Virus record (IMG/VR): IMGVR_UViG_3300021962_000306
Location: 1 to 35,908 of that record
Direction: 5' to 3' (one strand)
Source of the DNA: a virus
DNA length: 35,908 bases
Below are positions 7,995 to 16,653 of this stretch, one piece after another. Numbering within the stretch: the stretch's first letter is position 1; every line of letters starts with the position of its first letter. The translations under genes were made by a program, and so were the position numbers. The notes beneath the pieces were generated by a model, which searched no databases, was not told the DNA's origin, and was given only the letters and a program-made list of their open reading frames with translations.

Positions 7995-10900
7995 TTAGCC
8001 TCCTAATAATATATCCACTGCTTTAAATGGATATGCTTTTCCAATAGTATTTACGTTAGGTCCTAGCATTACTCTACCGTCAAAAGTAGAACCTGCAGGT
8101 GGAACTTGCGTAAATGCTATCCAACCGTCACTATCCAATATGAATCCGTCTAAGGGTAACATGGACTGCCACACATAATCAGGATAACTAGGAGTTTGTA
8201 CTGTTCCGTTTAGGTTAATCATCAACCGTAATGGGTTGTACAAATTAACTTTAGTTCCTTGGAACCTAGGCTCAAATCTGCTGGTAACACCATCAAATAT
8301 GTACCGTAGGTCGTCTAGAGGGATGATATCTGGAAGATATGGAAGGCTAGCAAAAATTAAATCATCAACATACTTCTTGCTGGTTGCGTCTGTGTTGTCT
8401 GTTGGGACTAGAGGTACGCTTACGTGCCCAGTAAATGTTGGGTTGTTTGTACGAGCAATAGCTGTAGAGATGTAAGGCTCAGCAATTGGGGTTGCTGCCC
8501 AAGTACCGATTGTTACATAACCCAAGGTCGCAATATTTAGAGGAACACCTGAGTACTGAGCAAAGTCAATGTTGTCTGTTCCAACCTTAATAGCACCGCT
8601 AGTTACGGTAGAGGTTCCAGAGTTTGAAACAATCCAAGAAGAGTTAGCAAGGTAAGTACCAGAAGTAACGAATACATAGTTACCTGGCTTAATAGTTCCT
8701 GCAGTTAAGTTACCGTTAAAGTCTGTAGCACGTGTAAGAACAAACTGAGTATCACCATCACCTGGGTTTGTTGCAACATAAATACCGTTTTGACGAGCAT
8801 CTGTTTGATTCTTAACCAAAATACGCTGACCAGCAGTGACTCCTACGCCATCCAGAATCAAAGCTCCGTTTACAGAGGCAGTAAGAGTTGCACCTACACC
8901 AAGGCCGCCAGTGGAGTCAGAAGTTCCTGCGGTGTATGTCGCGCTTAGGTTTGCTGTAGTTGTGTAGATAGTCTGGTTCTTAATAGTGATACCAGATGCA
9001 ATGTTATCTACGTACTGCTTGTTAGCTGCTTGGTTGTTCTGTGTTGGGTACGGAACAACTACGGTGCTGTTAAACGTTGTAGGAAGATTTATACTCAAGG
9101 CGCCTGTAGCACCGCTAGTTGATGAACCAATGTTTACATTTGTAATAGAGCCAAATGCTCCACCAGTTCCAAGATTGATTGTCTTTGTTAAACCACTTGC
9201 TGTTACGTTAGCAGAGTAGTTATGCGTGATTGCTCCTGTTGGAGTTCCACCAATGTTCAGTGTTGTTGAAGCTCCAGCAAAGCTAACAGTTGTTGCGCCT
9301 GTGTTGTAAAGGTCAACATAGCTTAAGTTACCCTTAACAGTTGGCGCATTAAGAGTTGTAATAGAGGTGGAGTCGTTAGAGCCTAGATTAAGTGTGGTTG
9401 CAGCTCCAGCAAAGTTTATTGTAGTTGCAACGCTGTTGAGCAAGTTAAAGGAGGTTGTTCCAGAAACAATAGAAGTGTTAAGAGTAGGAGAAGTTGCTGC
9501 AGCATAGGAGTTAGTATCAATAGCATAGGTATTAACACCAGTGCGCTTAACAAACCCAGTACCAGTTAAAGCAGCAATCGCTGTGAGTTCATTGCTTGAT
9601 GCTTGGTAAGCGTGAGTGTGAGAGGTGTCTGACTTGCTATTTAGCTGGCTTTGAATGCCTGACGTTACGCCTGTTACATAGTTTAACTGTGTAGTGGTGA
9701 CCGTTGCTCCAGCAAGCTTGTTAAGCTCTGCGGTTGTAGCTGTTAATCCTGTGAGCTTATTTATTTCAGTTGAGGTAGCTGTAACAACAACTGTGTCGTT
9801 TATATAAGGGTTAGTTAACGTTTTATTTGTAAGAGTTTGAGTACCAGTAAGTGTGGCTACTTCTGAGCTTATTGCAAGGGTGTAAGTTCCAGCAGAGTCG
9901 TTATATGTACCAGTAAGGCCAGTGCTAGCTACAAGAGTGTTGTTAATCTCATCCTGGACACGCTCTTGTGTGTAGTAAAGATTAGTTCCCTCTGGAACAG
10001 CAGAAGAAGTTAAAGCAGTAAATTTGCCATCTGTGTATGTATTGGCACTTGTTAAGGTTGATGAATCTCCAGAAATACGAAGAGCAGCTTCTGCAGCAAT
10101 AGCGGTGTTTCTATCGGTAACCTCAGTTGCTATTGCAGATGCAATAGCAGTAGTACGGTTAGTTGTTTCAACTCCAATAGCAGTATTTCTATCTGTTACT
10201 TCCGTTGCAATCTTTGTATCTGTATAAGCTTTGTCCGTAACAGAATTAGCAGCAATAGCAGAGTTACGGTTTGTAACTTCTGTGGATATTGCAGAAGCAA
10301 TAGCCGTATTACGGTCAGTAACCTCAGTAGCAATTGCTGTGCTGACTGAAGTGCTGATAGCTGTGTTACGGTCAGTAACCTCTGTAGCAATAGCAGATGA
10401 GATAGCAGTGTTGCGATTTGTGACTTCTGTTGCAATTGCAGAATCAGAGTAGGCTTTAGTTGCAAGAGCAGCAGTGTCTGCAATTCCGTGCACATCAGTG
10501 GTATCAGAGTTGTGAGTGGAGATAGCTGTATTGCGTGCCGCTATCTCAGCAGCTTCACGAGTATCTGTGTAAGCGTTTGCTGTTGTTAAACTCGTTGCAA
10601 TAGCTGCGTTACGAGCCACTATTTCCGCAGCTTCACGTGTGTCGGTATAAGTTTGTGAGATACCTACAGCTTCGTTCTTAGCGTTTGCAATGTTTACGTT
10701 ACGGTCAAGAACTTCATTAGCAATTTTTGTGTCTGTATAGGCAAGTGCTGCTGTGTGATTTGCTGCGTCTACTCCAAGTGCATAACCAACCGCACCGTTA
10801 ATAGAGTCATAAATGTCCTGTGGAAGAAGACCTATTTTTTGCCAGTCTGTACCATTATCAAGGTACATAAACCCAACGTTGCCAATAAGACTGTAAGTGT

Positions 10901-11129
10901 CTGTGGCTACATAAACACGCCCAGCACTTCCTGCGGTTGGACGAGAGGCAAATAGACCGTACTGAACGTTTGCAGAAGCTCCACCAGCAGCAGTCCAAAC
11001 AGAACCTGTGTAGCTGTAGAGAGTGTTATTGGTCGTGTTAAAGTAAAGGTCACCAGCACGAAGCGTAGGGGTGCTAGGCGCTGACGCTGACGCCAATACG
11101 TTTAACGGCGTTAAACTTTTTCGGCTCAT
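7995..11129 (-). CDS. long tail fibre with repeated EVTDRNTAI-type coiled shaft
   Basis: 1044 residues, ATG start, 3 nt after the previous stop. The N-terminus (M-S-R-K-x-L-T-P...LASASAPSTP...GDLYFNTTNN) resembles the next fibre and is probably the virion anchor. Residues about 110-340 are a helical shaft of repeats such as AIATEVTDRNTA and YTDTREAAEIAARN. Then comes an LTGTQTLTNKTLTNP element and a beta-rich section with TTINFAGAATTLNLG repeats. A roughly 150-residue module around GVTAGQRILVKNQTDARQNG is shared with 11133..12644. The C-terminus (DIIPLDDLRYIFDGVTSRF onward) is a distinct globular tip. Trimeric fibre structure is inferred from these patterns. Confidence 0.85.
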   Translation of the reverse strand: MSRKSLTPLNVLASASAPSTPTLRAGDLYFNTTNNTLYSYTGSVWTAAGGASANVQYGLFASRPTAGSAGRVYVATDTYSLIGNVGFMYLDNGTDWQKIGLLPQDIYDSINGAVGYALGVDAANHTAALAYTDTKIANEVLDRNVNIANAKNEAVGISQTYTDTREAAEIVARNAAIATSLTTANAYTDTREAAEIAARNTAISTHNSDTTDVHGIADTAALATKAYSDSAIATEVTNRNTAISSAIATEVTDRNTAISTSVSTAIATEVTDRNTAIASAISTEVTNRNSAIAANSVTDKAYTDTKIATEVTDRNTAIGVETTNRTTAIASAIATEVTDRNTAIAAEAALRISGDSSTLTSANTYTDGKFTALTSSAVPEGTNLYYTQERVQDEINNTLVASTGLTGTYNDSAGTYTLAISSEVATLTGTQTLTNKTLTNPYINDTVVVTATSTEINKLTGLTATTAELNKLAGATVTTTQLNYVTGVTSGIQSQLNSKSDTSHTHAYQASSNELTAIAALTGTGFVKRTGVNTYAIDTNSYAAATSPTLNTSIVSGTTSFNLLNSVATTINFAGAATTLNLGSNDSTSITTLNAPTVKGNLSYVDLYNTGATTVSFAGASTTLNIGGTPTGAITHNYSANVTASGLTKTINLGTGGAFGSITNVNIGSSTSGATGALSINLPTTFNSTVVVPYPTQNNQAANKQYVDNIASGITIKNQTIYTTTANLSATYTAGTSDSTGGLGVGATLTASVNGALILDGVGVTAGQRILVKNQTDARQNGIYVATNPGDGDTQFVLTRATDFNGNLTAGTIKPGNYVFVTSGTYLANSSWIVSNSGTSTVTSGAIKVGTDNIDFAQYSGVPLNIATLGYVTIGTWAATPIAEPYISTAIARTNNPTFTGHVSVPLVPTDNTDATSKKYVDDLIFASLPYLPDIIPLDDLRYIFDGVTSRFEPRFQGTKVNLYNPLRLMINLNGTVQTPSYPDYVWQSMLPLDGFILDSDGWIAFTQVPPAGSTFDGRVMLGPNVNTIGKAYPFKAVDILLGG
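10050..10700 (-). repeat. degenerate tandem repeats coding the fibre shaft
   Basis: Units of about 30-75 nt encode repeated T-A-I-A-x-E-V-T-D-R-N and E-A-A-E-I-A-A-R-N blocks. The positions are approximate. Such repeats can expand or contract by recombination and change fibre length. Confidence 0.7.
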
Positions 11130-11132
11130 GCG

Positions 11133-12644
11133 TTATCCGTGTACTACAACCCGATATTGACCTGAAGTAGGCGCAACTGAGAATAGTAAAGTGACTGTGT
11201 TGACGCTGGTGTGTTGTACATCGCAGTTAACCTCATCGTATGTGGAGGTCGCTGAGTATACACCTACAGTCACATCACGGGTATTAAGGTTGTGTGTAAC
11301 AGTAATTGAGGTAGCAGTTCCATCACCAATAGCCTGAGCATATTTGCGAACTACTACATCCGTGTCAATGGCTACGTCATTGGCGTTAGAAAGAATACCT
11401 AGACCAGCACCTACATCAAAAGTAGTTCCAGTTTGAGTTAAACCGTTTCCACCTGTGTAAGCGCCTGCACCAGAGAACTGGGTAAATGCAATTGCATCTG
11501 TACCAATCTTAATGCCGTTAGCAGGTGAAGTTGCAGTTCCTTGATTTGACTGTACCCAACCAGTTGATGCCTGACCACCTGCTACTACGTATACAAAATC
11601 ACCAGGAGTAATGTCTCCAGCAACACTGTTATCGCCATCAAGAGTACGGGTAAGGACTGCAGAAACACCAGTTGTACCAGCAGTAGAAACATAGTAAAGA
11701 CCATTTTGAAGTTGTGTAGTTTGGTTCTTAACCAAGATACGGTCATTAAGTGCTGCTACAACTCCGTCAATTGTTAGAGGACCAGTAGCTGTAATTGTGA
11801 GAGTTGCTCCAACACCTGTTCCACCGTCAGCTCCAGCAGAGCCAGGAGTGTAAGTAGCAACAAGGTTAGCTGTTGTAGCAAGCTTTACGCTATCGTGAAC
11901 ATTCAGTCCTTGAGTCGCACTATCTACGTATGCTTTGTTTGCAGCATCTGTGTCTGCAGTTGGTGCAGCAACGTTGATAATCTTATGTGAGTTTAAGTTT
12001 ACGTCTGCTGCTGCAGCTGCAAACGCAGATACAGAGAAGTTTCCAGGAGTAAATCCGTGAACGTGGTCGTCTTTAGCAGGTGCTGTACCTGTTCCATTTG
12101 CCGCAGTTGTAGCGGTGATGTTTGTTGCAGCATTTGAAGAAAGTGACGGTGTTCCGTGTGTATGGTCTGAACGAGAGACTGTAGATGCGGAACCGTTAGA
12201 TGCTGAAAGACCATAGGTTGTTGTACCAGTTGCATTACCAAATCCTGGACCAGCGTGTGTGTGGTCTGCACGTGCATAGTTTGTGGATGTTCCATCTGTA
12301 GATGTTCCTGTAATGCTGACCGCAGATGAAAGACCTGTACCAAAGTTACTTACTTGCTGCCAAGAACCACCGTTTGAGTAGTAGAGCAAGTAGTTATCAA
12401 TTGCATAGTAAAAAGTTCCAGAGTTAGCAGTTGCAGCTGCAGGACGACCTGAAAGAAGGCCAGTAGCAAAACCGTCTGCTTGACGCCATGCAGTACCATT
12501 CCAGCTGAGAAGCTCGTTAACTGCTGTGTCAAAGTAAATCTGTCCTAGAACAGGAGACGATGGAGCACTGGCAAGATTTTGAATAACTGCATTCTGCAGC
12601 TCATTCTTGTTTAAATCTATAGGTGTTAAAAACTTACGTGCCAT
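11133..12644 (-). CDS. tail fibre with DHTHG metal-type motifs
   Basis: 503 residues, ATG start with AAGGAG 9 nt upstream. The N-terminus (MARKFLTPIDLNKNELQNA...LASAPSSPVLGQIYFDT...LLSWNGTAWRQ) is an anchor-like domain found in many fibres. Residues 120-210 carry three DH(T/V)H(A/G) motifs (DHTHAGPG, DHTHGTP, DHVHGFTPG), the H-x-H type that in phage T4 gp37 coordinates metal ions along the fibre axis. A module from VDSATQGLN to IAFTQFSG (about 238-400) is shared with the 1044-residue fibre. The C-terminus (VVRKYAQAIGDGTATSITVTHNLNTRDVTV onward) is a beta-rich tip. Confidence 0.85.
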   Translation of the reverse strand: MARKFLTPIDLNKNELQNAVIQNLASAPSSPVLGQIYFDTAVNELLSWNGTAWRQADGFATGLLSGRPAAATANSGTFYYAIDNYLLYYSNGGSWQQVSNFGTGLSSAVSITGTSTDGTSTNYARADHTHAGPGFGNATGTTTYGLSASNGSASTVSRSDHTHGTPSLSSNAATNITATTAANGTGTAPAKDDHVHGFTPGNFSVSAFAAAAADVNLNSHKIINVAAPTADTDAANKAYVDSATQGLNVHDSVKLATTANLVATYTPGSAGADGGTGVGATLTITATGPLTIDGVVAALNDRILVKNQTTQLQNGLYYVSTAGTTGVSAVLTRTLDGDNSVAGDITPGDFVYVVAGGQASTGWVQSNQGTATSPANGIKIGTDAIAFTQFSGAGAYTGGNGLTQTGTTFDVGAGLGILSNANDVAIDTDVVVRKYAQAIGDGTATSITVTHNLNTRDVTVGVYSATSTYDEVNCDVQHTSVNTVTLLFSVAPTSGQYRVVVHG

Positions 12645-12657
12645 TATTCATGTCTCC

Positions 12658-12978
12658 TTATGACAAATATGCGTTTCCGCTAAACGAGCTTGAAAAGTGG
12701 ATTGTCAAAGAGTCGTTGTCTGTGTACGTAATCTCTCCTTCGCACAAGGAGCCAGCGGAATCGGCAACTGTAACGTTAGGAAAGAAGTTTAGGTTGTGAT
12801 TTATGACCCAAGTATTAGACGGTGTGTTCTGGGTATGATGATACGCAAGAGTTTGAGCAAGCGGTCCCCCAACTACAATTTGATTTACTCCAGCAATACT
12901 TCCAGGTACTGGGGCATCAATTAAAACTACGTCAGCTGTTGTGACAGTTGTTTCACCAGGACGAACGTATTGGGTCAT
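12658..12978 (-). CDS. small fibre-tip/structural protein
   Basis: 106 residues, ATG start overlapping the previous stop (ATGA). The C-terminal 55 residues read WVINHNLNFFPNVTVADSAG...GEITYTDNDSLTIHFSSSFSGNAYLS. This W-x-I-x-H-N-L...P-x-V...D-S-x-G...Y-x-D-x-x-S-L-x-x-x-F...G-x-A-Y-L-S pattern occurs at the ends of many phage fibre and baseplate proteins. It lies between the connector-like gene and the fibre block. Its partner and position in the virion are unknown. Confidence 0.7.
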   Translation of the reverse strand: MTQYVRPGETTVTTADVVLIDAPVPGSIAGVNQIVVGGPLAQTLAYHHTQNTPSNTWVINHNLNFFPNVTVADSAGSLCEGEITYTDNDSLTIHFSSSFSGNAYLS

Positions 12979-14036
12979 TCTGTCACCTGTGGGGTTACAA
13001 ATACTTTTCCAGTAACGTATGTGTGGGTTATTCCATCCGCATCAGTTAGTTGTACGTCGTAATAACAGATTCCAGGAAGCCCAGAGGTTTGCGCACTAGA
13101 CAGGTCTAGTTGCAGTGTGCGAAGACCTGAGCCATCAGAAGGACCTACTACTGGTAAAGATGTGGTGAAAGTAGCTAATAAGATAGGGCTGTTTTGAACT
13201 GGACGAATCTCTGACTTAGCAACGTAAGTATCAATTTCAAAATTAAACTGAATCTGGAAGGTGAATGCATCTCCAGCATATACGTATAGGTCTTGAATAA
13301 ATGCTGTAGTAGGTTTTGCAACAGCGCCATAGGTAGGAATTGGTAGGTATACACGAGACTGTGGCTCTTTGTTGTCTATCTCTTGTGGAACAAACACTGG
13401 TACATAATGGTTTGTTGTCTTTGAAATTCGTCGCAAAGTAAAGACGTCAATCTTGTAAAGTCCAATACCAAGCTGTGAACAAAGCTCTTTGTATTGATTC
13501 TTACGAACTTCAATCATTTGCATTAGCTGACGGTAACGTTCTGAGCGAGGAATCTGCACTCCATCAGGAGCAGTAATGTCAATGTCAAATGAAGCATCTG
13601 TTGCTAGAGTGTATAGAGCTAGCGTAGATGCCCAAACAATAACTGGGTACTCTTCTAGAGTAGACAAAGTAGTTAAAGAAATTGAACGACCATAAGCGTC
13701 TGTATGGTTAGTTGTGTGCTGTTGGAACGCAGTAGTTACAAACTGCTCAATTTCAGCGCTTGTAAAATAACGGTAATAATTTCCAGCAACAACAATAAGA
13801 CGACCAGCAATTGGAGCGGTATCAAAAATAATGTAACCAGTTGCTTCTTCAACTTCTACAGAGGTAGACACGTCTACGCCATTGACGGTCACAATCAAGT
13901 TCAATCCGTCAAGAGGAGAGTAAGGAATCAAGTAACGGCGGGATGTTCCGTCAGCCGTTGTTTGGAAAACAAAAGACTTAGGGAAGTCACCAAGCTCTGA
14001 CCGTAAACGGCTTGCCAAACTTGTAAGAGTAGCCAC
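12975..14036 (-). CDS. head-tail connector / neck-region structural protein
   Basis: 353 residues, GTG start with GGAGG about 4 nt upstream. It is the first gene after a strong terminator. The N-terminus (LASRLRSELGDFPKSFVFQTTADGTSRRYLIPY) is followed by a beta-rich domain with YRYFTSAEIEQFVTTAFQQHT and a central helical region (residues 165-200). The C-terminal half is an Ig-like beta domain (DAFTFQIQFNF...YYDVQLTDADGITHTYVTGKVFV). Its place after the head genes suggests a connector or neck role. I do not recognise a named family. Confidence 0.65.
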   Translation of the reverse strand: MATLTSLASRLRSELGDFPKSFVFQTTADGTSRRYLIPYSPLDGLNLIVTVNGVDVSTSVEVEEATGYIIFDTAPIAGRLIVVAGNYYRYFTSAEIEQFVTTAFQQHTTNHTDAYGRSISLTTLSTLEEYPVIVWASTLALYTLATDASFDIDITAPDGVQIPRSERYRQLMQMIEVRKNQYKELCSQLGIGLYKIDVFTLRRISKTTNHYVPVFVPQEIDNKEPQSRVYLPIPTYGAVAKPTTAFIQDLYVYAGDAFTFQIQFNFEIDTYVAKSEIRPVQNSPILLATFTTSLPVVGPSDGSGLRTLQLDLSSAQTSGLPGICYYDVQLTDADGITHTYVTGKVFVTPQVTE

Positions 14037-14084
14037 GTAACCTCCGAAAACTGTGTGGTGTAATCATCTCAAAAATACACCGAT

Positions 14085-14137
14085 AAAAAAGGTCCAACCC
14101 CAACTGGGAGGAGGGCGGGAACCAGTTGAGGTTGGAC
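14085..14137 (-). terminator. strong Rho-independent terminator between head and connector/fibre blocks
   Basis: On the minus strand a stem of about 16 bp with a single mismatch (GTCCAACC-C-CAACTGG at 14092-14107 against CCAGTTG-A-GGTTGGAC at 14122-14137; 14-nt loop) is followed directly by six T residues (14085-14090). This is the clearest intrinsic terminator in the window. It ends the head transcript before the 353-residue gene. Confidence 0.85.
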
Positions 14138-14151
14138 TACTTGTTGACGGC

Positions 14152-14523
14152 TTAGTTAGGCCGCCAAATATATCCGAGCTCTTCTAGGTAATTAGCAAGA
14201 TGGCTTGGTACTCGGTACTTCACACCAGCTTTAAAGCTGTAGTGATTTCCAACTCCGTAAGTCATCTCGTCAATGTCAGTGATTGTGCGGATGACTACTG
14301 TGTCATTCGCTGTTGTAACTCCAACATTCTCAATTTCATCTAGAACAAGTGGAGCGTCTGGTTTCTTTGGGTCAAAGACATTCTTTTCCAGACTCTCTGC
14401 CTCAATCTGTGCCGCAATTGAAATTTCATCTTTGCGGTCTTGTAATGCTTTTGCGTTCTTCTTTGCTGCTGTTTCTGCAGCACGCCCTGTTGCGTCCAAT
14501 GGACTTGTTGGTGTGTTTGCCAC
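14152..14523 (-). CDS. head-associated conserved protein after capsid gene
   Basis: 123 residues, GTG start with AGGAG 9 nt upstream. The N-terminal 50 residues are helical and Ala/Lys/Glu-rich. The C-terminal half is compact: DTVVIRTITDIDEMTYGVGNHYSFKAGVKYRVPSHLANYLEELGYIW. That KAG.KYRVP...A.YLEE.G pattern is often seen in short proteins next to capsid genes. It may be a head completion or decoration protein; the exact role is not known. Confidence 0.65.
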   Translation of the reverse strand: MANTPTSPLDATGRAAETAAKKNAKALQDRKDEISIAAQIEAESLEKNVFDPKKPDAPLVLDEIENVGVTTANDTVVIRTITDIDEMTYGVGNHYSFKAGVKYRVPSHLANYLEELGYIWRPN

Positions 14524-14562
14524 GGTGTATTTCTCCTAAAGTAGTTTTTTGATTGTTGATGG

Positions 14563-14593
14563 CTGGGGGCCCAGGAAGGAGTAGGGCCCCCAG
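14563..14593 (-). terminator. hairpin after capsid gene
   Basis: A perfect 10-bp GC-rich stem (CTGGGGGCCC at 14563-14572 with GGGCCCCCAG at 14584-14593, 11-nt loop) lies in the 88-nt gap after the capsid gene. It lacks a U-run, so it is more likely a partial terminator or 3'-end stabiliser that keeps capsid mRNA abundant. Confidence 0.6.
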
Positions 14594-14611
14594 ACATCGG
14601 TAAAACAAGTC

Positions 14612-15742
14612 TTAGTTTGTGTAAACCTTGACGATAGCCTGGTCAGTGATAACACCAAGACCCCAGATTGCGTACCATGCAAGAGCGTGCTCACGACCGA
14701 AGTCAAGAACGCCACCATCGCGTAGTTCAACTGGAAGGCTGATTGCGTGACCAAATGCGTTGTCACCAATCATGATTGACTCGTAAACATCAGCTGAGTT
14801 ACCTGTAGCTGAAGTTAGGTAACCCTTTTCAGCTGTGTAGTCTGCAGATGTTGGGTTTCCACCTTGACCTGGTGCAGTGTTTGAAAGCACTGGAACTTCG
14901 GTCTGTGATGCTGGAGCGCCAACGAGTGTTGATGTTGTGTAGGTACCTGAAGCAGCAAGCTTCTTTACCTGTGTTGTCTCAATGAAGACTACGTCGTATA
15001 GACGACCGATTTCACCAAGCATGAAGTTACCTGGAGCAGCGTACTTTGTGACTTCAATGAACTCTGGGTTAGAGCGAAGGTCACGAGACTGCTTTGGGTG
15101 TACGAACTGTACGTATGTCTCACCCAAGCGTGGGATGTTCTTACCAGCAAGGGTAAGAGCTGCATCCTTGATAGCGCCTGTTGTTAGCTTGTGGTTTCCA
15201 TCAAGCTGTGAGATTGCTGTTGCAGGAGTACCTTCATCGTAGTTTGTGAAAGCGCCGCCTGTGATGCCTGAACGGTCGTAACCGAATACTGCAGAAGTTG
15301 CTGCAGAAAGTGTGTTACGTGCCTGTACATCTAGGTACTGTGCCATGTGGCGACCAAGAAGACGTGAAGCTGAAGCCATTACGTCATCAAATGATGCATT
15401 CAAAAGTAGCTCAGAAACTGCTACTGCGTAGCCGTGTTCTGCAACTGTGATTGCAATCTGCTCTGCTGTGAGAGCGTTGGTTGTCATACGGACACCTTCA
15501 GTAAGAGGTGATGGGTCTACTGCGAAGTTCTTGTAACGAAGGAAGTTAACACGAAGACCAGGAGCAACTCCTAGTTCAGTCTTCTTAACTGCAAACTGTT
15601 CAAAACGAAGAATTGGCATTGCCTGGAACAAAATTTCTTTTGACCAGATTGTTTGAATTGCTTGGTTCAAAGATGAGTTTGAACCTGAGTAAGCTGTTGG
15701 AGCACTCGCTAGTTGCGAGGAGCCTGTAATTGCACTTGCCAT
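14612..15742 (-). CDS. major capsid protein, N4-gp56-like
   Basis: 376 residues, ATG start with AAAGGA 10 nt upstream. Residues 31-55 (TIWSKEILFQAMPILRFEQF), GLRVNFLRYKNF at 62-73 and LTEGV at 80-84 match the N4-gp56-type HK97-fold capsid family. A long middle section (EQIAITVAEHGYAVAVSELLL, LLGRHMAQYLDVQARNTL) fits the usual spine and axial regions. The order terminase-portal-scaffold-capsid is canonical. It is likely the most expressed gene here, and a GC hairpin follows it. Confidence 0.9.
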   Translation of the reverse strand: MASAITGSSQLASAPTAYSGSNSSLNQAIQTIWSKEILFQAMPILRFEQFAVKKTELGVAPGLRVNFLRYKNFAVDPSPLTEGVRMTTNALTAEQIAITVAEHGYAVAVSELLLNASFDDVMASASRLLGRHMAQYLDVQARNTLSAATSAVFGYDRSGITGGAFTNYDEGTPATAISQLDGNHKLTTGAIKDAALTLAGKNIPRLGETYVQFVHPKQSRDLRSNPEFIEVTKYAAPGNFMLGEIGRLYDVVFIETTQVKKLAASGTYTTSTLVGAPASQTEVPVLSNTAPGQGGNPTSADYTAEKGYLTSATGNSADVYESIMIGDNAFGHAISLPVELRDGGVLDFGREHALAWYAIWGLGVITDQAIVKVYTN

Positions 15743-15779
15743 TTAGGTCAAGTCCTTTCATTAGATGGTTGGTGGGGGA

Positions 15780-16529
15780 TTAACCGAACAGTCCCTGACC
15801 ACGGTTGCTGGCTGCAGTGCCAAGTAGTTTGGCTCTTTGTTTCGCATAATCTGCCAATGACATGTCCCTGATTGAATCAGGTGTATACGAATTGTGTTCC
15901 GAATCATTATCCAGGGGTCCTGATGCAGGCGCTGTAACTCGTGCGCCTACCATTTGTTGCTTTGCAGATTGCATTGCTGCCTGAGCAGATTGCAAAATAC
16001 TTTGTGACTTCTCACGTAGTAACGTGATACTTGACTCAATTTCCTCTTGCGTATTACCGTTAACAAGGTCAATTAGTTCAGGAACAATGTTGTCACGTTC
16101 CTGCTCTACACGAGTTGCACGGTAGTTAGTTAAGTAGTTGAGTTCTTGTTCCTTATGCAGAAGAGCAAAAGCTTTTTCTCTTTCAAGACGTTCATTCTCT
16201 AGTTGAGCCTGAAATTCTTGCTCCTTCTTAGCGAGGAGTTCCTTGGCAGAAAGTTCTTCTTCTTCCTTAGACTTTCTAGCTTTCTCTTCTAATTCACGTG
16301 CTTGCTTCTCTAGGGAAGCTTTACGTGCGGCTTCTTCTTCTTGCGCTTTCTTTAAAGCTTCAAGTTCTTTAGCCATCTTTTCCATTTGAGGATACAGCTT
16401 AGACTTTTCCTGCGCACGAGCCTTTGCAAGGTCATCTGCAGTAAAAACCTGGTCCACTGGTTCACTCACTTCTTGAGCTGCAACTGCTGCTGCTGTTGCA
16501 TCCTCAAATACTTCTTGATTATCGGCCAT
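15780..16529 (-). CDS. capsid scaffolding protein
   Basis: 249 residues, ATG start. It is highly charged and helical: residues 25-150 are Lys/Glu/Ala/Gln-rich coiled coil (KSKLYPQMEKMAKELEALKK, then repeated KQARELEEKARKSKEEEE-type stretches). Residues 150-200 are a second helical segment. The C-terminus ends in a short hydrophobic tail (NRGQGLFG). This is the composition of phage scaffolding proteins, placed as usual between portal and capsid genes. It would guide capsid assembly and then leave. No protease motif is visible in it. Confidence 0.8.
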   Translation of the reverse strand: MADNQEVFEDATAAAVAAQEVSEPVDQVFTADDLAKARAQEKSKLYPQMEKMAKELEALKKAQEEEAARKASLEKQARELEEKARKSKEEEELSAKELLAKKEQEFQAQLENERLEREKAFALLHKEQELNYLTNYRATRVEQERDNIVPELIDLVNGNTQEEIESSITLLREKSQSILQSAQAAMQSAKQQMVGARVTAPASGPLDNDSEHNSYTPDSIRDMSLADYAKQRAKLLGTAASNRGQGLFG

Positions 16530-16653
16530 TATTGGTCACCTGTTTTTCTTATGTCGTTGTCCGTATGCCTTGCGGCGTATCACATTGGGTTTTAACAAGA
16601 TAATTTCATACCATTTAGAATAAAAAATCTCGTTATATTGCTATTTATTTTTA
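16530..16653 (-). promoter_or_regulatory. AT-rich gap before scaffold/capsid genes, candidate promoter region
   Basis: A 124-nt gap between portal and scaffold, one of the widest in the head block. It is strongly AT-rich with a weak GTATGCC/GGCGTAT hairpin near 16562-16579. It could carry a late promoter for scaffold and capsid, but no convincing -35/-10 pair was identified. Confidence 0.25.

Noticed and set aside
10196-10495. Leu/Gln-rich minus-strand frame within the 1044-residue fibre
   Set aside because: Out-of-frame reading of the repeated shaft; composition typical of a shadow.
10050-10700. Repeat array that could look CRISPR-like
   Set aside because: Repeats are degenerate, have no unique spacers and lie in frame inside a fibre gene.
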